From: Actinomyces massiliensis 4401292
GTDB lineage: Bacteria; Actinomycetota; Actinomycetes; Actinomycetales; Actinomycetaceae
DNA length: 64,000 nucleotides
Direction of reading: 5' to 3'
Assembly (NCBI RefSeq): GCF_000269805.1
Contig: NZ_JH711481.1
Span: 1,438,634-1,502,633 of the forward strand
Shown one piece after another: positions 1 through 9,030 of this stretch (position 1 is the stretch's first letter; each line of letters starts with the position of its first letter). Under the pieces are notes generated by a model, which did no database searches, had not been told where the DNA came from, and worked only from the letters and a program-made list of their open reading frames with translations. Position numbers and translations under genes: made by a program.

Positions 1-388
1 AGGGGGTGGCCTGCGTCCGGGGCGACGGATGGTCCGTGGGGCTCGCGGGGATTCTGGGGGCTTGTGAGGCTCTGCCGTCGGCTCCGCGGCAATGAGCGGT
101 TCCGACTGGGTGGTGTTCCACCCGCCGGGCCGGTGCGCATCCCGCCCCGCCGGCCTCCCGGAGCATCCGGCGCCGACTTGCCGGCAGATGCTGAGACGCG
201 CTCTCCGGGAAGCCAGTTGCTTCAGTCGTCTCTGGCCGCTGACGAGCGCTGAGGGCCGTGCGGGCTGTTCGGGCGGATGGGGTGGTGCAGGCTGTGCGGC
301 CTGCACGGGCGCTTACACGGCCGATGGAGCCCAGATCTCTTCGCCGGCTTCCTCCGCGTCCCCTGGGATGTGGTCGTGGCGATGGGGG

Positions 389-443
389 CGGGTGTGAGTC
401 GGGTGTGAGTCAGGTGTGGGCCGGGTGCGAGCCGGCTGCGTGG
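389..443 (+). repeat. 11-bp tandem repeat upstream of the rplM promoter
   Basis: Five consecutive 11-base units begin at 389, 400, 411, 422 and 433. The first two are identical (CGGGTGTGAGT) and the others diverge progressively. The period is one helical turn, and the array ends about 30 bases before the -35 box of rplM. Confidence 0.7.
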
Positions 444-474
444 TGCGATTCACGCGAATGAGAAGCCGCGTCTT

Positions 475-504
475 TTGACCCTTCTCCGGCGCCACCGGTA
501 TCGT
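475..504 (+). promoter_or_regulatory. Putative promoter of rplM-rpsI
   Basis: A TTGACC -35 box (475-480) and a TATCGT -10 box (499-504) are separated by 18 bases. This is close to the vegetative sigma-factor consensus and is the best promoter match upstream of rplM. Transcription would start near 511. Confidence 0.6.
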
Positions 505-670
505 TGGTGACCGTCGTGCAGCACGCGATTGCATCCGCGGTGTTATCCCACTCGCCCCGGGTCGCCGGTGCGCCGACCACTCACCTGACCATGGTGGTCT
601 CGTCGTCCAGTGATGCTTCAGCGCTGGAGTCGGCGCGTCCACCCGCCAAAGAGAAACGAAGGCAACGCCC

Positions 671-1114
671 GTGCGCACGTACACACCGAAGCCCGGCGAC
701 GTCGAGAAGAACTGGTACGTCATTGACGCCACCGACGTCGTCCTCGGCCGCCTCGCGGCTCAGGCCGCGAACCTGCTCCGTGGGAAGCACAAGCCCCAGT
801 TCGCCCCCAATGAGGACTGCGGCGATTACGTCATCATTGTCAACGCCGACAAGGTCGCCCTGACCAACGGCAAGGCCGACAGGAAGTTCGCCTACCGCCA
901 CTCGGGCTACCCCGGTGGTCTCAAGGCGATCTCCTACCGCGAGCTGCTGGCGACCCGGCCCGAGCGCGCCGTTGAGAAGGCCGTCAAGGGCATGGTGCCC
1001 CACACCAAGCTCGGTCGCGCGCAGCTCAAGAAGCTCAAGGTTTACGCAGGCGCGGAGCATCCGCACGCCTCGCAGAACCCGCAGGCCTTCGAGATCACCC
1101 AGGTCGCCCAGTAA
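671..1114 (+). CDS. rplM: 50S ribosomal protein L13
   Basis: This is ribosomal protein L13 of the large subunit, which binds 23S rRNA early in assembly. The 147-residue length is normal for the family. The N-terminus ([10 protein letters not shown]), the motif [16 protein letters not shown] and the central HSGYPGGLK segment are characteristic of L13. The start is a GTG preceded by AAGG. A 43-base gap separates it from rpsI, and the rplM-rpsI order is the universal bacterial arrangement, so the two are almost certainly one transcript from the promoter near 475. Nothing in the sequence is anomalous. Confidence 0.98.
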   Translation: MRTYTPKPGDVEKNWYVIDATDVVLGRLAAQAANLLRGKHKPQFAPNEDCGDYVIIVNADKVALTNGKADRKFAYRHSGYPGGLKAISYRELLATRPERAVEKAVKGMVPHTKLGRAQLKKLKVYAGAEHPHASQNPQAFEITQVAQ

Positions 1115-1157
1115 GCGCTCCGGCGCCCGGCATACCGCGACAAGCAAAGGACATATC

Positions 1158-1652
1158 GTGGCTGAGACCACTGTCGACATCGACGCGCTGGATGAGGAGA
1201 ACGCCCCTTCCAGCTACACCACCGAGACCACCGGCTCCTCCGAGGGCCGCGGCCAGTCCGTCACCGCTCCCGGCGCCGGCCTGGGCCGCCGCAAGGAGGC
1301 CGTCGCCCGCGTCCGTCTCGTCCCCGGCACCGGCCAGTGGACGCTGAACGGCCGCAGCCTGGAGGACTACTTCCCCAACAAGCTGCACCAGCAGCTGGTA
1401 CGGGCTCCTTTCACTGTTCTCGACCTTGAGGGTCGTTTCGACGTCATCGCCCGCATCGACGGCGGCGGCGTTTCCGGGCAGGCGGGCGCGCTGCGCCTCG
1501 GCATCGCCCGCGCTCTGAACGAGATCGACCGCGACGCCAATCGCGCCACCCTGAAGAAGGCCGGTTTCCTCACTCGCGACGCCCGCGTCGTCGAGCGCAA
1601 GAAGGCCGGTCTGCACAAGGCCCGCCGCGCTCCGCAGTACTCCAAGCGCTGA
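1158..1652 (+). CDS. rpsI: 30S ribosomal protein S9
   Basis: This is small-subunit protein S9, whose C-terminal tail reaches the P-site tRNA. The GTG at 1158 was chosen because AAAGG lies just upstream and because the longer frame running back into rplM has no S9 homology. The product is 164 residues. An acidic, Thr/Ser-rich extension of about 40 residues, common in actinobacterial S9, precedes the conserved domain, which begins at [19 protein letters not shown]. The C-terminus [11 protein letters not shown] is the invariant S9 tail. It is cotranscribed with rplM and followed by a strong hairpin. Confidence 0.97.
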   Translation: MAETTVDIDALDEENAPSSYTTETTGSSEGRGQSVTAPGAGLGRRKEAVARVRLVPGTGQWTLNGRSLEDYFPNKLHQQLVRAPFTVLDLEGRFDVIARIDGGGVSGQAGALRLGIARALNEIDRDANRATLKKAGFLTRDARVVERKKAGLHKARRAPQYSKR

Positions 1653-1680
1653 TCCAGCCGCTGGAGCGGCCAGTCGCCCT

Positions 1681-1729
1681 GCAGTGCCCCGCCTCCCCGT
1701 CATGATGACGGCGGACGGCGGGGCACTGC
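1681..1729 (+). terminator. Stem-loop terminator after rpsI
   Basis: A perfect 13-bp stem (1681-1693 with 1717-1729) begins 28 bases after the rpsI stop. Its loop contains a second short palindrome around 1697-1711. There is no strong U-tract, as is usual in actinobacteria. Confidence 0.65.
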
Positions 1730-1828
1730 TCTGCTCGCGCTCCGCCATTGAAGGCGGCTGGAAGCGGATGAAAGCAGGTGAAGTCGCGCTGAAGGCGATC
1801 TGAAACCGCGAGGGGCCAGCCTCATGGC

Positions 1829-2950
1829 ATGACATCGCAAACAGCACCACGATCAACGCTACGAACTGCGTCACAGGCAGCCCCGAGTCCGTCTTCCGGC
1901 CCGGCCATCGAGACCCGTGGCCTGACCCGCAGATTCGGCACGTTCACCGCCGTCGACTCCCTGGACCTGACGATCCCCGCGGGCATCGTCTACGGCATGT
2001 TGGGACCCAACGGCGCCGGGAAGTCCACGGCGCTGCGCATGATCACCACACTGCTGGCGCCCAGTGGCGGCACTGCCCGGGTCCTGGGGCACGACGTCGT
2101 CCGCGAGCGCCATGCGGTGCGCAGCGTCATCGGGGTGACGGGCCAGTACGCCAGCGTCGATGAGATGCTCACCGGGGTTGAGAACCTGTGGCTCTTCGGC
2201 CGCCTGCTGGGTCTGAGCCGGCGTCGGGCCCGCGAGCGGGCCGACGAGCTCCTGGACTCCTTCAGCCTGACGCAGGCCGGGGGTAAGCGGGTGAGCGGGT
2301 ACTCCGGCGGCATGCGGCGCCGGTTGGACCTGGCCGTCTCGCTGATCGCCAGGCCCCCGCTGATCTTCCTCGATGAGCCCACCACCGGGCTGGACCCGCG
2401 CACGCGCGAGCAGATGTGGGACGTCATCCGCTCCCTGGTGGACGGCGGCTCCACGATCCTGCTGACCACGCAGTACCTGGAGGAGGCCGATCGCCTGGCC
2501 CACCACGTCGGCATCATCGACGGCGGCCGGCTCATCGCCGAGGGCACCCCGGACGACCTCAAGGACAGGGTGGGCTCCAGCGCCCTCATCCTGACCCCGG
2601 CCACGCCCGAGGATCAGGCAGCCACCGCGACGATCATCGAGCGGGTGACCGGTCACGCACCCGCCGTCGTCGACCAGGGCGCCCATCTCCAGGCGCCTCT
2701 GGCCGAGGCGTCCGTGGCCACCGAGGTGCTCGTGGCCCTGCGCGACGCCGGGCTGCCTCCCAAGACGGTCTCGGTGGACCGCCCCAGCATGGACGCGGTC
2801 TTCATGGCCCTGACCGGCGAGCCCCGGCAGAGCTCCGGGCAAGGGTGCCCGGCCCGAACGACGTCTCGCACGACGCCGTCGGCTCCTGGTCCAGCAGCCG
2901 CCTTCACTCGTCCTTCCGCCCGCGCCTCCGAGAACCAGGAGCAGTCATGA
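1829..2950 (+). CDS. ABC exporter ATP-binding protein (DrrA-like)
   Basis: This is the ATPase subunit of an ABC-2 type exporter of the daunorubicin-resistance (DrrA) group, which typically moves drugs, lipids or glycolipids out of the cell. The 373-residue product has Walker A at about residues 62-70 (GPNGAGKST), the ABC signature YSGGMRRRLD, and Walker B IFLDEPTTGLDPR followed by the H-loop region LLTTQYLEEAD. The segment SMDAVFMALTG near the C-terminus is typical of DrrA, and a further 45-residue Ser/Ala/Pro-rich tail follows it. The stop overlaps the permease start (ATGA), so the two subunits are translationally coupled. The substrate cannot be inferred from sequence. Confidence 0.93.
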   Translation: MTSQTAPRSTLRTASQAAPSPSSGPAIETRGLTRRFGTFTAVDSLDLTIPAGIVYGMLGPNGAGKSTALRMITTLLAPSGGTARVLGHDVVRERHAVRSVIGVTGQYASVDEMLTGVENLWLFGRLLGLSRRRARERADELLDSFSLTQAGGKRVSGYSGGMRRRLDLAVSLIARPPLIFLDEPTTGLDPRTREQMWDVIRSLVDGGSTILLTTQYLEEADRLAHHVGIIDGGRLIAEGTPDDLKDRVGSSALILTPATPEDQAATATIIERVTGHAPAVVDQGAHLQAPLAEASVATEVLVALRDAGLPPKTVSVDRPSMDAVFMALTGEPRQSSGQGCPARTTSRTTPSAPGPAAAFTRPSARASENQEQS

Positions 2951-3780
2951 CCTCCACCGCCACTGCCGCAGCCACTCCCACGACTTCCTTCTCCTCAACC
3001 GGTCTCTCCCGCTTCAGCGAGGCGCGCCTGATCCCGGACACCCTGTCCATGGCCTGGCGCTCGCTGATCACGATGGTGCGCAACCCGGGAGAGTTCTACG
3101 ACATCCTCCTCCAGCCGGTGCTCTTCACCATCATGTTCGGGCAGATCTTCGGCGGCGCCATTGCCGGGGACGTCAAGGGCTACCTGCCCACGATCGTCTC
3201 CGGCCTGGTCATCATCAATGCGCTCACCACCAGCCAGAGCGTGGGTGTGGACCTGCGCGAGGACATGGACAAGGGGGTCTTCGATCGTTTCCGCACGATG
3301 CCGATGTCCCGCATCGCCCCGGTGCTGGGCCCCATGGTGGCCGATGTGCTGCGCTACGCCGTGTGCACCTCGCTGACGATCCTGACCGGTGTGGTCATGG
3401 GCTACCGCCCGGTCAACGGCTGGTCGGGGGCGCTGGGCGCCGTCGTCCTGGCGGGCGGCTGCGCCTGGGCCATCGCGTGGGCCTTCCTGTTCCTGGGGAC
3501 GGTCTTCTCCTCCTCCCAGGCGGTCACCTCGTTCGCGATGATCGTGCTGTTCCCCCTGACCTTCCTGTCCAACGCCATGGTGCCCACCTCGACGCTGCCG
3601 GGCTGGCTCAAGGCCTTCACCCGCAACAACCCGGTCTCGCACATCGTGGACGGCTGCCGCTACCTGCTGGACGGGGCGGGATCGTCCGCCGATGTGCGCT
3701 CGGCGATCATCGGCTCGCTCCTGGTGCTGGCCGTCATGGCGCCCTGGACGATCGCCCGCTACCAGCGGCGCAACGCCTGA
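2947..3780 (+). CDS. ABC-2 type permease (DrrB-like)
   Basis: This is the membrane partner of the preceding ATPase, 277 residues. The ATG at 2947 overlaps the stop of the ATPase gene and fixes the start. The DrrB hallmarks are visible: an N-terminal segment with MAWRSLITMVRNPGEF, a first membrane span around LLQPVLFTIMFGQIFGGAI, the cytoplasmic DLREDMDKGVFDRFRTMPM motif, and the late FPLTFLSNAMVPTSTLPGWL segment. About six membrane spans are expected. It ends 37 bases from the convergent AfsR-like gene. No dedicated regulator is adjacent, so the physiological substrate is unknown. Confidence 0.93.
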   Translation: MTSTATAAATPTTSFSSTGLSRFSEARLIPDTLSMAWRSLITMVRNPGEFYDILLQPVLFTIMFGQIFGGAIAGDVKGYLPTIVSGLVIINALTTSQSVGVDLREDMDKGVFDRFRTMPMSRIAPVLGPMVADVLRYAVCTSLTILTGVVMGYRPVNGWSGALGAVVLAGGCAWAIAWAFLFLGTVFSSSQAVTSFAMIVLFPLTFLSNAMVPTSTLPGWLKAFTRNNPVSHIVDGCRYLLDGAGSSADVRSAIIGSLLVLAVMAPWTIARYQRRNA

Positions 3781-3817
3781 TACTGCAGGCCCGCACCGTC
3801 GTCGTCCGCACGTGCGG

Positions 3818-6800
3818 TCAGCCGGCCTCGTTCGCCAGACGGCGGGCGAGGCCGGCCGCATGCGTGAGAAGGCGGGCGCGGTCCAGGTGCCGCACCCGCG
3901 TCTCGGCGTCGGCGAACAACCGCGCATCTGCCGTCCGGGCGCGGTCCCGCAGGTAGCCGTGGGAGAGCAGGCGACAGGTCTGGTTGGTGCCCACAGTCAG
4001 GGCGGTGGCCACCAGCTCGGCTCCCGTCGCCGGTTGGGTCGTACCCGAGGCCGCGGCGACCATGGTCGACAGTCCCACCGCCGCGGTCAGTGCCATGATG
4101 GTGGGCACATCGCGCTGCTGAGGGGCGGGATCGGTCAGCATGTCGCACAGGAGGCGCACGGCCCGGGCGCGGATGTCGGGCGCATCGAGCTCGGCCGCCT
4201 CGGCCTCGTCGAGCTCGACGTCCGTGACCAGGCACATGCCCAGGATGTAGAGCTCCCACGGGGATCCGGCCCCCATGATGGATCGCCACCTCCCGGCGTA
4301 GCGCAGGCTCTCGCGCTGGATGAGGGCGGCCCGCCGGGCGCGCCCCTGAATCAGTTCCAGTTCGCCGCTCACGGATCGGGCCACGAAGCGCAGCGTTCCG
4401 GGAAGAGAGCTGACGTCGGTCGCGGCCAGGAGCGCGGAGGCCAGATCATTACGGGGACTGATGTAGGCCTGGCAGTAGGCCCTGTCGAGTTCCAGCGCCT
4501 TCCGGTAGGAGACTCCCCAGGCCGGCAGCAGACGGTCCACCAGCTCCAGCGCCCGGGTGCACTCGTCGGCCACCTGCTCGTACCTGCCCAGGGTCATGAG
4601 CACCTGGAGTCGGCTGGAGCTCAGCTCGAGCAGGTAGATCCCGGCCAGGTCCGCTTCCCGCAGCCGGTTCAGCAGGTTCTCGACGATGTCCAGCGCAGCT
4701 TCGGACATCCCGGCGTTCTCCAGCTGGGCCGACAGGCAGCGGCCCGCGATCCAGGCCACCCACGGGTCGGCGTCGTGGACGAGGTCCGGCCAGTGGCCGG
4801 CCGGGGCGCGCAGGAAGCGCCGGACTCGGGCCATGGACGGGTCCTCGCCGTCGAAGGAGCGGGGCAGTTCCTTCCCGATTCGCTCGGGCAGGGGGCCGAG
4901 GAGTCCCGAAAGACTGGCGTACAGCGCCATGAAGGTGAGTCGGGCCTCATTGCCGCGCAGGCTCCGAGCGGGTCGCGCGGCCAGTTCGATGAGGCGCGGC
5001 GCGTAGTCGGCCACGCGGTCGTAGCTCCAGGTGACGCTCCACAGTCTCATGAGGGCGGCGCCGATGAGGCAGGCGTCATCCTGCGGGTCCGTCGCGCCTC
5101 GTCCGGCATCCTCGCCGCACTGCTCCTGGACCTGTTCCCGGTCCTGGTTCCGGTCCTGGTTCCGGTCGCCGCCCGCGCCCCCGCCGTCCCGGTGCGCCCG
5201 ACCGGATACGGTCTTCTGGGTCTCCTGCGTCTCTCGCACCTCCTGCAGGACGTGCTCGAGCACCTGGATGACGACGGCCTCGTCGTCTCTCAGCTGCTGG
5301 AAGAGGCGGTTCTGCCTCTCGGCCTGCGGGCCGCCGGCGTCGCCGAAGCTGCGCGCACCGGAGGACAGACGGATCTCGGAGCACATGTCCAGCACCCAGT
5401 CGCGCAGGCGGCCCGCGGTCTCCGCCTCGTCGCCGGAATCGGCCAACTGCGCCAGAGCGAAGTCTCTGACGGTGACGAGCATGTGGAAGCGGGGGACGCC
5501 GTGATCGCGCACGCTGAGCAGGGAGTGCGCCACCAGGGCGTCGAGGATGTCTGCGGCGCCGACCCCGATCAGCGCCTCGGCGGCGGCGAGGGTGAAGCCG
5601 TCGGCGAGTACCGCCAGCCGCGCCAGACCGCGGCGCTCGGCGGCGTCGAGCAGGTTCCAGGACCACTGGATGACGGCGGTCAGGGTGCGTTGGCGCGCCG
5701 GGGCGTTGCGTGCGCCCGTCAGCAGGTCGGGGCGTCCTGGCAGGCGGGCGAGGATCTGCCCCGCGGAGAGGGTGCGGGTGCGGGCGGCCGCCAGCTCGAT
5801 GGCCAGGGGGATGCCCTCGAGGCGGTCCAGGAGCAGCTCGAGATCCGCCTCGTCGATCATCTGGCCGGGCCGGGCGGCCAGGGCGCGCACCCGGAAGAGC
5901 CCGGCGCTGGAGGCGTGATCCAATGGCTGCAAACGGTGGACGTGCTCCGCGCCCAGGTCCAGGGGGCGGCGTGAGGTCGCCAGTACCCGCAGGCCGGTGC
6001 AGCTCGCCAGGAACGGCCCGATGAGATCGGCCACCTCCTCGGCCACGTGTTCGCAGTTGTCCAGGACGAGGAAGGTCCCCGGCGAAGCCAGGGCGGCGCC
6101 CAGCGATCTGCGAGAGTCGGCCTCGGCGACGGGCGGGCTCCCCAGGGCGTCGAGCAGGACCCTGATCAGGTCCGCTCCGGGCGCGACATCGGCCAGGGCG
6201 GCCACGTACACCGCGGGGCGGCGGCTGCGGGCCGCCACGGCCTGGGCGAGTGTGGTCTTGCCGACGCCGCCCGGCCCGGTGATGGTGACCAACTGGCGGG
6301 TGCTCAGGGCCTTGAGGACGGCTGTCACATCCTCCTCGCGGCCCAGGAAGTGCTCGGGAGCTGGCTCAAGCCCCCGGCGCACGGGGCTCTCCGAGGCCAG
6401 GGCCGCCTCGTGGGCGGCGCGCATCGCCGGGCCCGGCACGGCCCCCTGCTCGCGCAGCCGGAGGCGGTAGTCCTCGTAGATCTCCAGGGCGGTCGCGGGC
6501 GAGCGCACCCAGGCCTCGGCGCGCATGAGCGCGGCCAGGACGGCCTCGTCGCCGGGGTCGCCGTCCGCCGCGGCGCGCAGCATGGGTACGGCCTGCTCGT
6601 ACTCGCCGGCGGCCTCCAGGGCGAGGGCCCGGTCGCGCCGGGCCGTGCTCGCATGGGCGGCGGCCCGTCCGAGAAGCTGGGCCAGGGGGCCGGAGACCTG
6701 ATCGCCCGCCTCGGGCGGTCGGGGCAGGCCGGCGGTCAGCTCCAGCACCCGGCTCCACTGGCCCGCCTGCGCGCAGATGTGCGCCTGCTCCGTGCGAGCA

Positions 6801-7195
6801 GCCAGGTCTCGGGCGTCAATGTCTGAGGCGGGCAGCGCCAGCCGGTACCCGCGGCCGACGCGCTCAATGACGTCCTCGCCCGTCAGAGCGCGGGTTCTGG
6901 AGACGACGACGTGCAGGGCGCGCAGCGGGCGGGCGGGGGCGTTCTCCGGCCACAGGGCCTCAATGATCTCCTGATCGCTCGCGTCCTGCCGTCCGGCCAG
7001 GACGGCGAGCAGGTCGAGGGGCCTGCCGCTCAGGCCGATGCCGCGCCAGGTCGGCACCGGCTCCAGCACAGCCAGGGGATAGGCGGGTGATGAGAGCCGG
7101 GGGAGTTCCGCCCGACTGTCCCGCGGTCCCCGGCGAGCTGCGGGCCCGGGGCGTCCGGAGCCATCTGCGGCCGCCCCGGGCCCGGAGGAGCTCAT
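3818..7195 (-). CDS. AfsR/SARP-like transcriptional regulator with NB-ARC-type ATPase domain
   Basis: A 1125-residue regulator built like AfsR of Streptomyces. An OmpR-type winged helix lies at about residues 45-120 and a bacterial transcriptional activation (BTAD) domain at about 125-270. A STAND/NB-ARC-type ATPase follows with Walker A GPGGVGKTT (about 307-315) and Walker B FLVLDNCEH (about 375-383), and then a long helical TPR-like region to the end. A low-complexity stretch rich in Asp, Asn, Gln and Arg around nucleotides 5100-5215 interrupts the C-terminal half. The ATG overlaps the glmM stop as ATGA, so translation is coupled to glmM. Targets and signal are unknown; the family often controls secondary metabolism, transport or stress genes. 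Confidence 0.9.
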   Translation of the reverse strand: MSSSGPGAAADGSGRPGPAARRGPRDSRAELPRLSSPAYPLAVLEPVPTWRGIGLSGRPLDLLAVLAGRQDASDQEIIEALWPENAPARPLRALHVVVSRTRALTGEDVIERVGRGYRLALPASDIDARDLAARTEQAHICAQAGQWSRVLELTAGLPRPPEAGDQVSGPLAQLLGRAAAHASTARRDRALALEAAGEYEQAVPMLRAAADGDPGDEAVLAALMRAEAWVRSPATALEIYEDYRLRLREQGAVPGPAMRAAHEAALASESPVRRGLEPAPEHFLGREEDVTAVLKALSTRQLVTITGPGGVGKTTLAQAVAARSRRPAVYVAALADVAPGADLIRVLLDALGSPPVAEADSRRSLGAALASPGTFLVLDNCEHVAEEVADLIGPFLASCTGLRVLATSRRPLDLGAEHVHRLQPLDHASSAGLFRVRALAARPGQMIDEADLELLLDRLEGIPLAIELAAARTRTLSAGQILARLPGRPDLLTGARNAPARQRTLTAVIQWSWNLLDAAERRGLARLAVLADGFTLAAAEALIGVGAADILDALVAHSLLSVRDHGVPRFHMLVTVRDFALAQLADSGDEAETAGRLRDWVLDMCSEIRLSSGARSFGDAGGPQAERQNRLFQQLRDDEAVVIQVLEHVLQEVRETQETQKTVSGRAHRDGGGAGGDRNQDRNQDREQVQEQCGEDAGRGATDPQDDACLIGAALMRLWSVTWSYDRVADYAPRLIELAARPARSLRGNEARLTFMALYASLSGLLGPLPERIGKELPRSFDGEDPSMARVRRFLRAPAGHWPDLVHDADPWVAWIAGRCLSAQLENAGMSEAALDIVENLLNRLREADLAGIYLLELSSSRLQVLMTLGRYEQVADECTRALELVDRLLPAWGVSYRKALELDRAYCQAYISPRNDLASALLAATDVSSLPGTLRFVARSVSGELELIQGRARRAALIQRESLRYAGRWRSIMGAGSPWELYILGMCLVTDVELDEAEAAELDAPDIRARAVRLLCDMLTDPAPQQRDVPTIMALTAAVGLSTMVAAASGTTQPATGAELVATALTVGTNQTCRLLSHGYLRDRARTADARLFADAETRVRHLDRARLLTHAAGLARRLANEAG

Positions 7196-8553
7196 AGCGA
7201 GAGGTTGTCCTTGACGACACCGGCCAGGTGGTTCGCGACGCGGTCGGCCTCCTCCTGGGTGGCGGCCTCGACCATGACGCGCGCGAGCGGCTCGGTGCCG
7301 CTGGGGCGCAGCAGGACGCGGCCGGTCTCGCCGAGCTCGTCCTCTGCCGTGGCGACGGCGTCCTGAACGACCTGGTTGGTGCCCGCGGCCGCCTTGTCCA
7401 CTCCCTTGACGTTGATGAGGGTCTGGGGCAGGCGCGTCACGATGCTCGCCAGCTCGGCCAGAGTCTTGCCGGTGCGCTTGAGGCGGGCGGCCACGCGCAG
7501 GGAGGTGAGGACTCCGTCTCCGGTGGTGGCGTGGATGGTGTCGATGACGTGACCGGACTGCTCGCCGCCCAGTGTGAAGCCTCCCTGAAGCATCTTCTCC
7601 AGGACGTAGCGGTCGCCCACGCCCGTCTGGACGATGCGGATGCCGTGCTCGCGCATGGCCAGGATCAGGCCGAGGTTGCTCATGACGGTCACCACGAGCG
7701 TATCGGAGCCGAGCGTGCCGTCGGCTTTCATGCCCACGGCGAGCATTCCCATGATCTGGTCGCCGTCGACGAGGTTGCCCTCGGTGTCCACGGCGAGGCA
7801 GCGGTCGGCGTCGCCGTCGTAGGCCACGCCCATGTCCGCGCCCACGGACCGCACGTAGTTCTGGAGCTGCTCGGGGTGGGTGGAGCCGCAGTCGGAGTTG
7901 ATGTTGAGGCCGTCCGGGGAGGCGTTGATGGCGATGACCTCGGCGCCGGCGGCGCGCAGGGCGGCGGGGCCGACGTTGCTGGCGGCGCCGTTGGAGGCGT
8001 CCACGACGATGCGCAGCCCCGACAGATCGGTGGCGACGGAGTCGACGAGGTGGTTGATGTAGTTCTGGTCGGCGACCGTCTCGCCCTTGATCACGCGGCC
8101 CACGCCCGCCCCGGTCGGCAGGTCCTCGACCTTGCCCAGCAGGGACTCGATCTCGTCCTCGACGGCGTCCTCGAGCTTGTAGCCGCCGCGGGCGAAGAAC
8201 TTGATGCCGTTGTCCTGGAAGGGGTTGTGCGAGGCGGAGATCATGACGCCCAGGTCGATGTCCTGAGTGGCGGTCAGGTGGGCGATGGCCGGAGTGGGAA
8301 GGATGCCGACACGGGTGACGTCGACGCCGGAGGAGGCCAGACCCGCACTGATGGCGTGGTCGAGGAATTCGCCGCTGGCGCGCGTGTCGCGCCCGACGAT
8401 GGCGCGCGGGCGCCCGGAGCGGGAGTGGTTGGAGGCCGGGTTCTCTCGGGTCAGGACGCGGGCTGCGGCCTCGCCGAGCTGGACTGCGAGGGCCGGCGTG
8501 AGCAGATCGTTGGCCAGGCCCCGCACCCCGTCGGTGCCGAAGAGTCGTGTCAT
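7192..8553 (-). CDS. glmM: Phosphoglucosamine mutase
   Basis: It converts glucosamine-6-phosphate to glucosamine-1-phosphate, the step after GlmS in UDP-GlcNAc and peptidoglycan synthesis. The 453-residue protein begins MTRLFGTDGVRG, the family N-terminus. It carries the phosphoserine active-site motif ISASHNP, the metal-binding loop YDGDADRCL and the phosphate-binding RPSGTEP near the C-terminus. The start at 8553 is set by AGGAGGAAT eight bases upstream; a longer frame upstream lacks homology. The stop overlaps the start of the AfsR-like gene. Confidence 0.97.
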   Translation of the reverse strand: MTRLFGTDGVRGLANDLLTPALAVQLGEAAARVLTRENPASNHSRSGRPRAIVGRDTRASGEFLDHAISAGLASSGVDVTRVGILPTPAIAHLTATQDIDLGVMISASHNPFQDNGIKFFARGGYKLEDAVEDEIESLLGKVEDLPTGAGVGRVIKGETVADQNYINHLVDSVATDLSGLRIVVDASNGAASNVGPAALRAAGAEVIAINASPDGLNINSDCGSTHPEQLQNYVRSVGADMGVAYDGDADRCLAVDTEGNLVDGDQIMGMLAVGMKADGTLGSDTLVVTVMSNLGLILAMREHGIRIVQTGVGDRYVLEKMLQGGFTLGGEQSGHVIDTIHATTGDGVLTSLRVAARLKRTGKTLAELASIVTRLPQTLINVKGVDKAAAGTNQVVQDAVATAEDELGETGRVLLRPSGTEPLARVMVEAATQEEADRVANHLAGVVKDNLSL

Positions 8554-8640
8554 GAGCGGATTCCTCCTGTGCGGTAGGTGTCGCGAGTGCACCACATATC
8601 CTTCCACTCCTTTCACGTGTGCGAGGGCACTGGGCGATGG

Positions 8641-8680
8641 CGGAGGTGCCTGGAGGTGCCTGGAGGTGCCTGGAGGCGCC
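8641..8680. repeat. 10-bp tandem repeat, four copies
   Basis: Four consecutive 10-base units with the pattern TGGAGGTGCC occupy 8641-8680. The first and last units each carry one substitution. Confidence 0.85.
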
Positions 8681-8794
8681 TGGCCGGGGGCATGAAGGCG
8701 CGTGGGGAGGTCCGCCCGGCGCCTCGGGGAGGGCTCAGGGCGGGCGCGAGGCTTCCCTTCGACGCGCTTCCAGCGAATTCTCTACCGACGGCTA

Positions 8795-8854
8795 CTGAGT
8801 TCCACTGAGTTCGACTGAGTTCGATTGAATTCCAGCTGGATTCCGCTGACTTCC
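8795..8854. repeat. 10-bp tandem repeat, about six degenerate copies
   Basis: Units start at 8795, 8805 and 8815 with the pattern CTGAGTTCSA. Three more diverged units starting at 8825, 8835 and 8845 keep the spacing and the TTCC/TTCG core. Confidence 0.75.
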
Positions 8855-9030
8855 AGCAGACCTCTACGGGCCTTCGAAGCTGTATTCTGCTTTTCCTCGA
8901 ATCCGCTTTCGCGGTTTCCGTCATACTTCTATCATTGCGTCATCTCCGGGCGTGCGGTGATGATGACCGTCATCGTCATTTTCCGGATTTCATGGAATTC
9001 GCCGGGCTCCATTCGCTGGATTCACCGGAT

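Larger units (their letters stand above)
1..670. other. Non-coding region upstream of rplM
   Basis: I recognise no gene here. Open frames on both strands give Arg/Pro/Ala-rich translations without any domain, as expected from random high-GC sequence. The region contains an 11-bp tandem repeat (389-443) and a promoter (475-504). The 166 bases between the promoter and the GTG of rplM would be a 5' leader of about 155-160 nt. In other bacteria such leaders can carry L13 autoregulatory structures, but I could not identify one by eye. Confidence 0.6.
8554..9030. other. Intergenic region with short tandem repeats
   Basis: This 477-base gap lies between glmM and the oxidoreductase gene, both on the minus strand, and contains no recognisable gene. 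It is less G+C-rich than its surroundings and holds three separate tandem repeats: a 10-bp unit at 8641-8680, a 10-bp unit at 8795-8854 and a 9-bp unit around 9020-9040. An imperfect dyad near 8957-8978, of the GATGAC/GTCATC type, may act as a terminator. The glmM promoter must lie here, but no box stands out. Confidence 0.55.

Noticed and set aside
64-461. Short plus-strand open frames at the left edge
   Set aside because: Arg/Pro/Ala-rich translations with no start signals; they overlap each other in several frames.
3692-5974. Long plus-strand open frame (about 760 codons) opposite the AfsR-like gene
   Set aside because: It is the antisense shadow of a gene with clear domains; the translation is Gly/Gln/His/Arg-rich with no recognisable motif, a common artefact of high-GC coding DNA.
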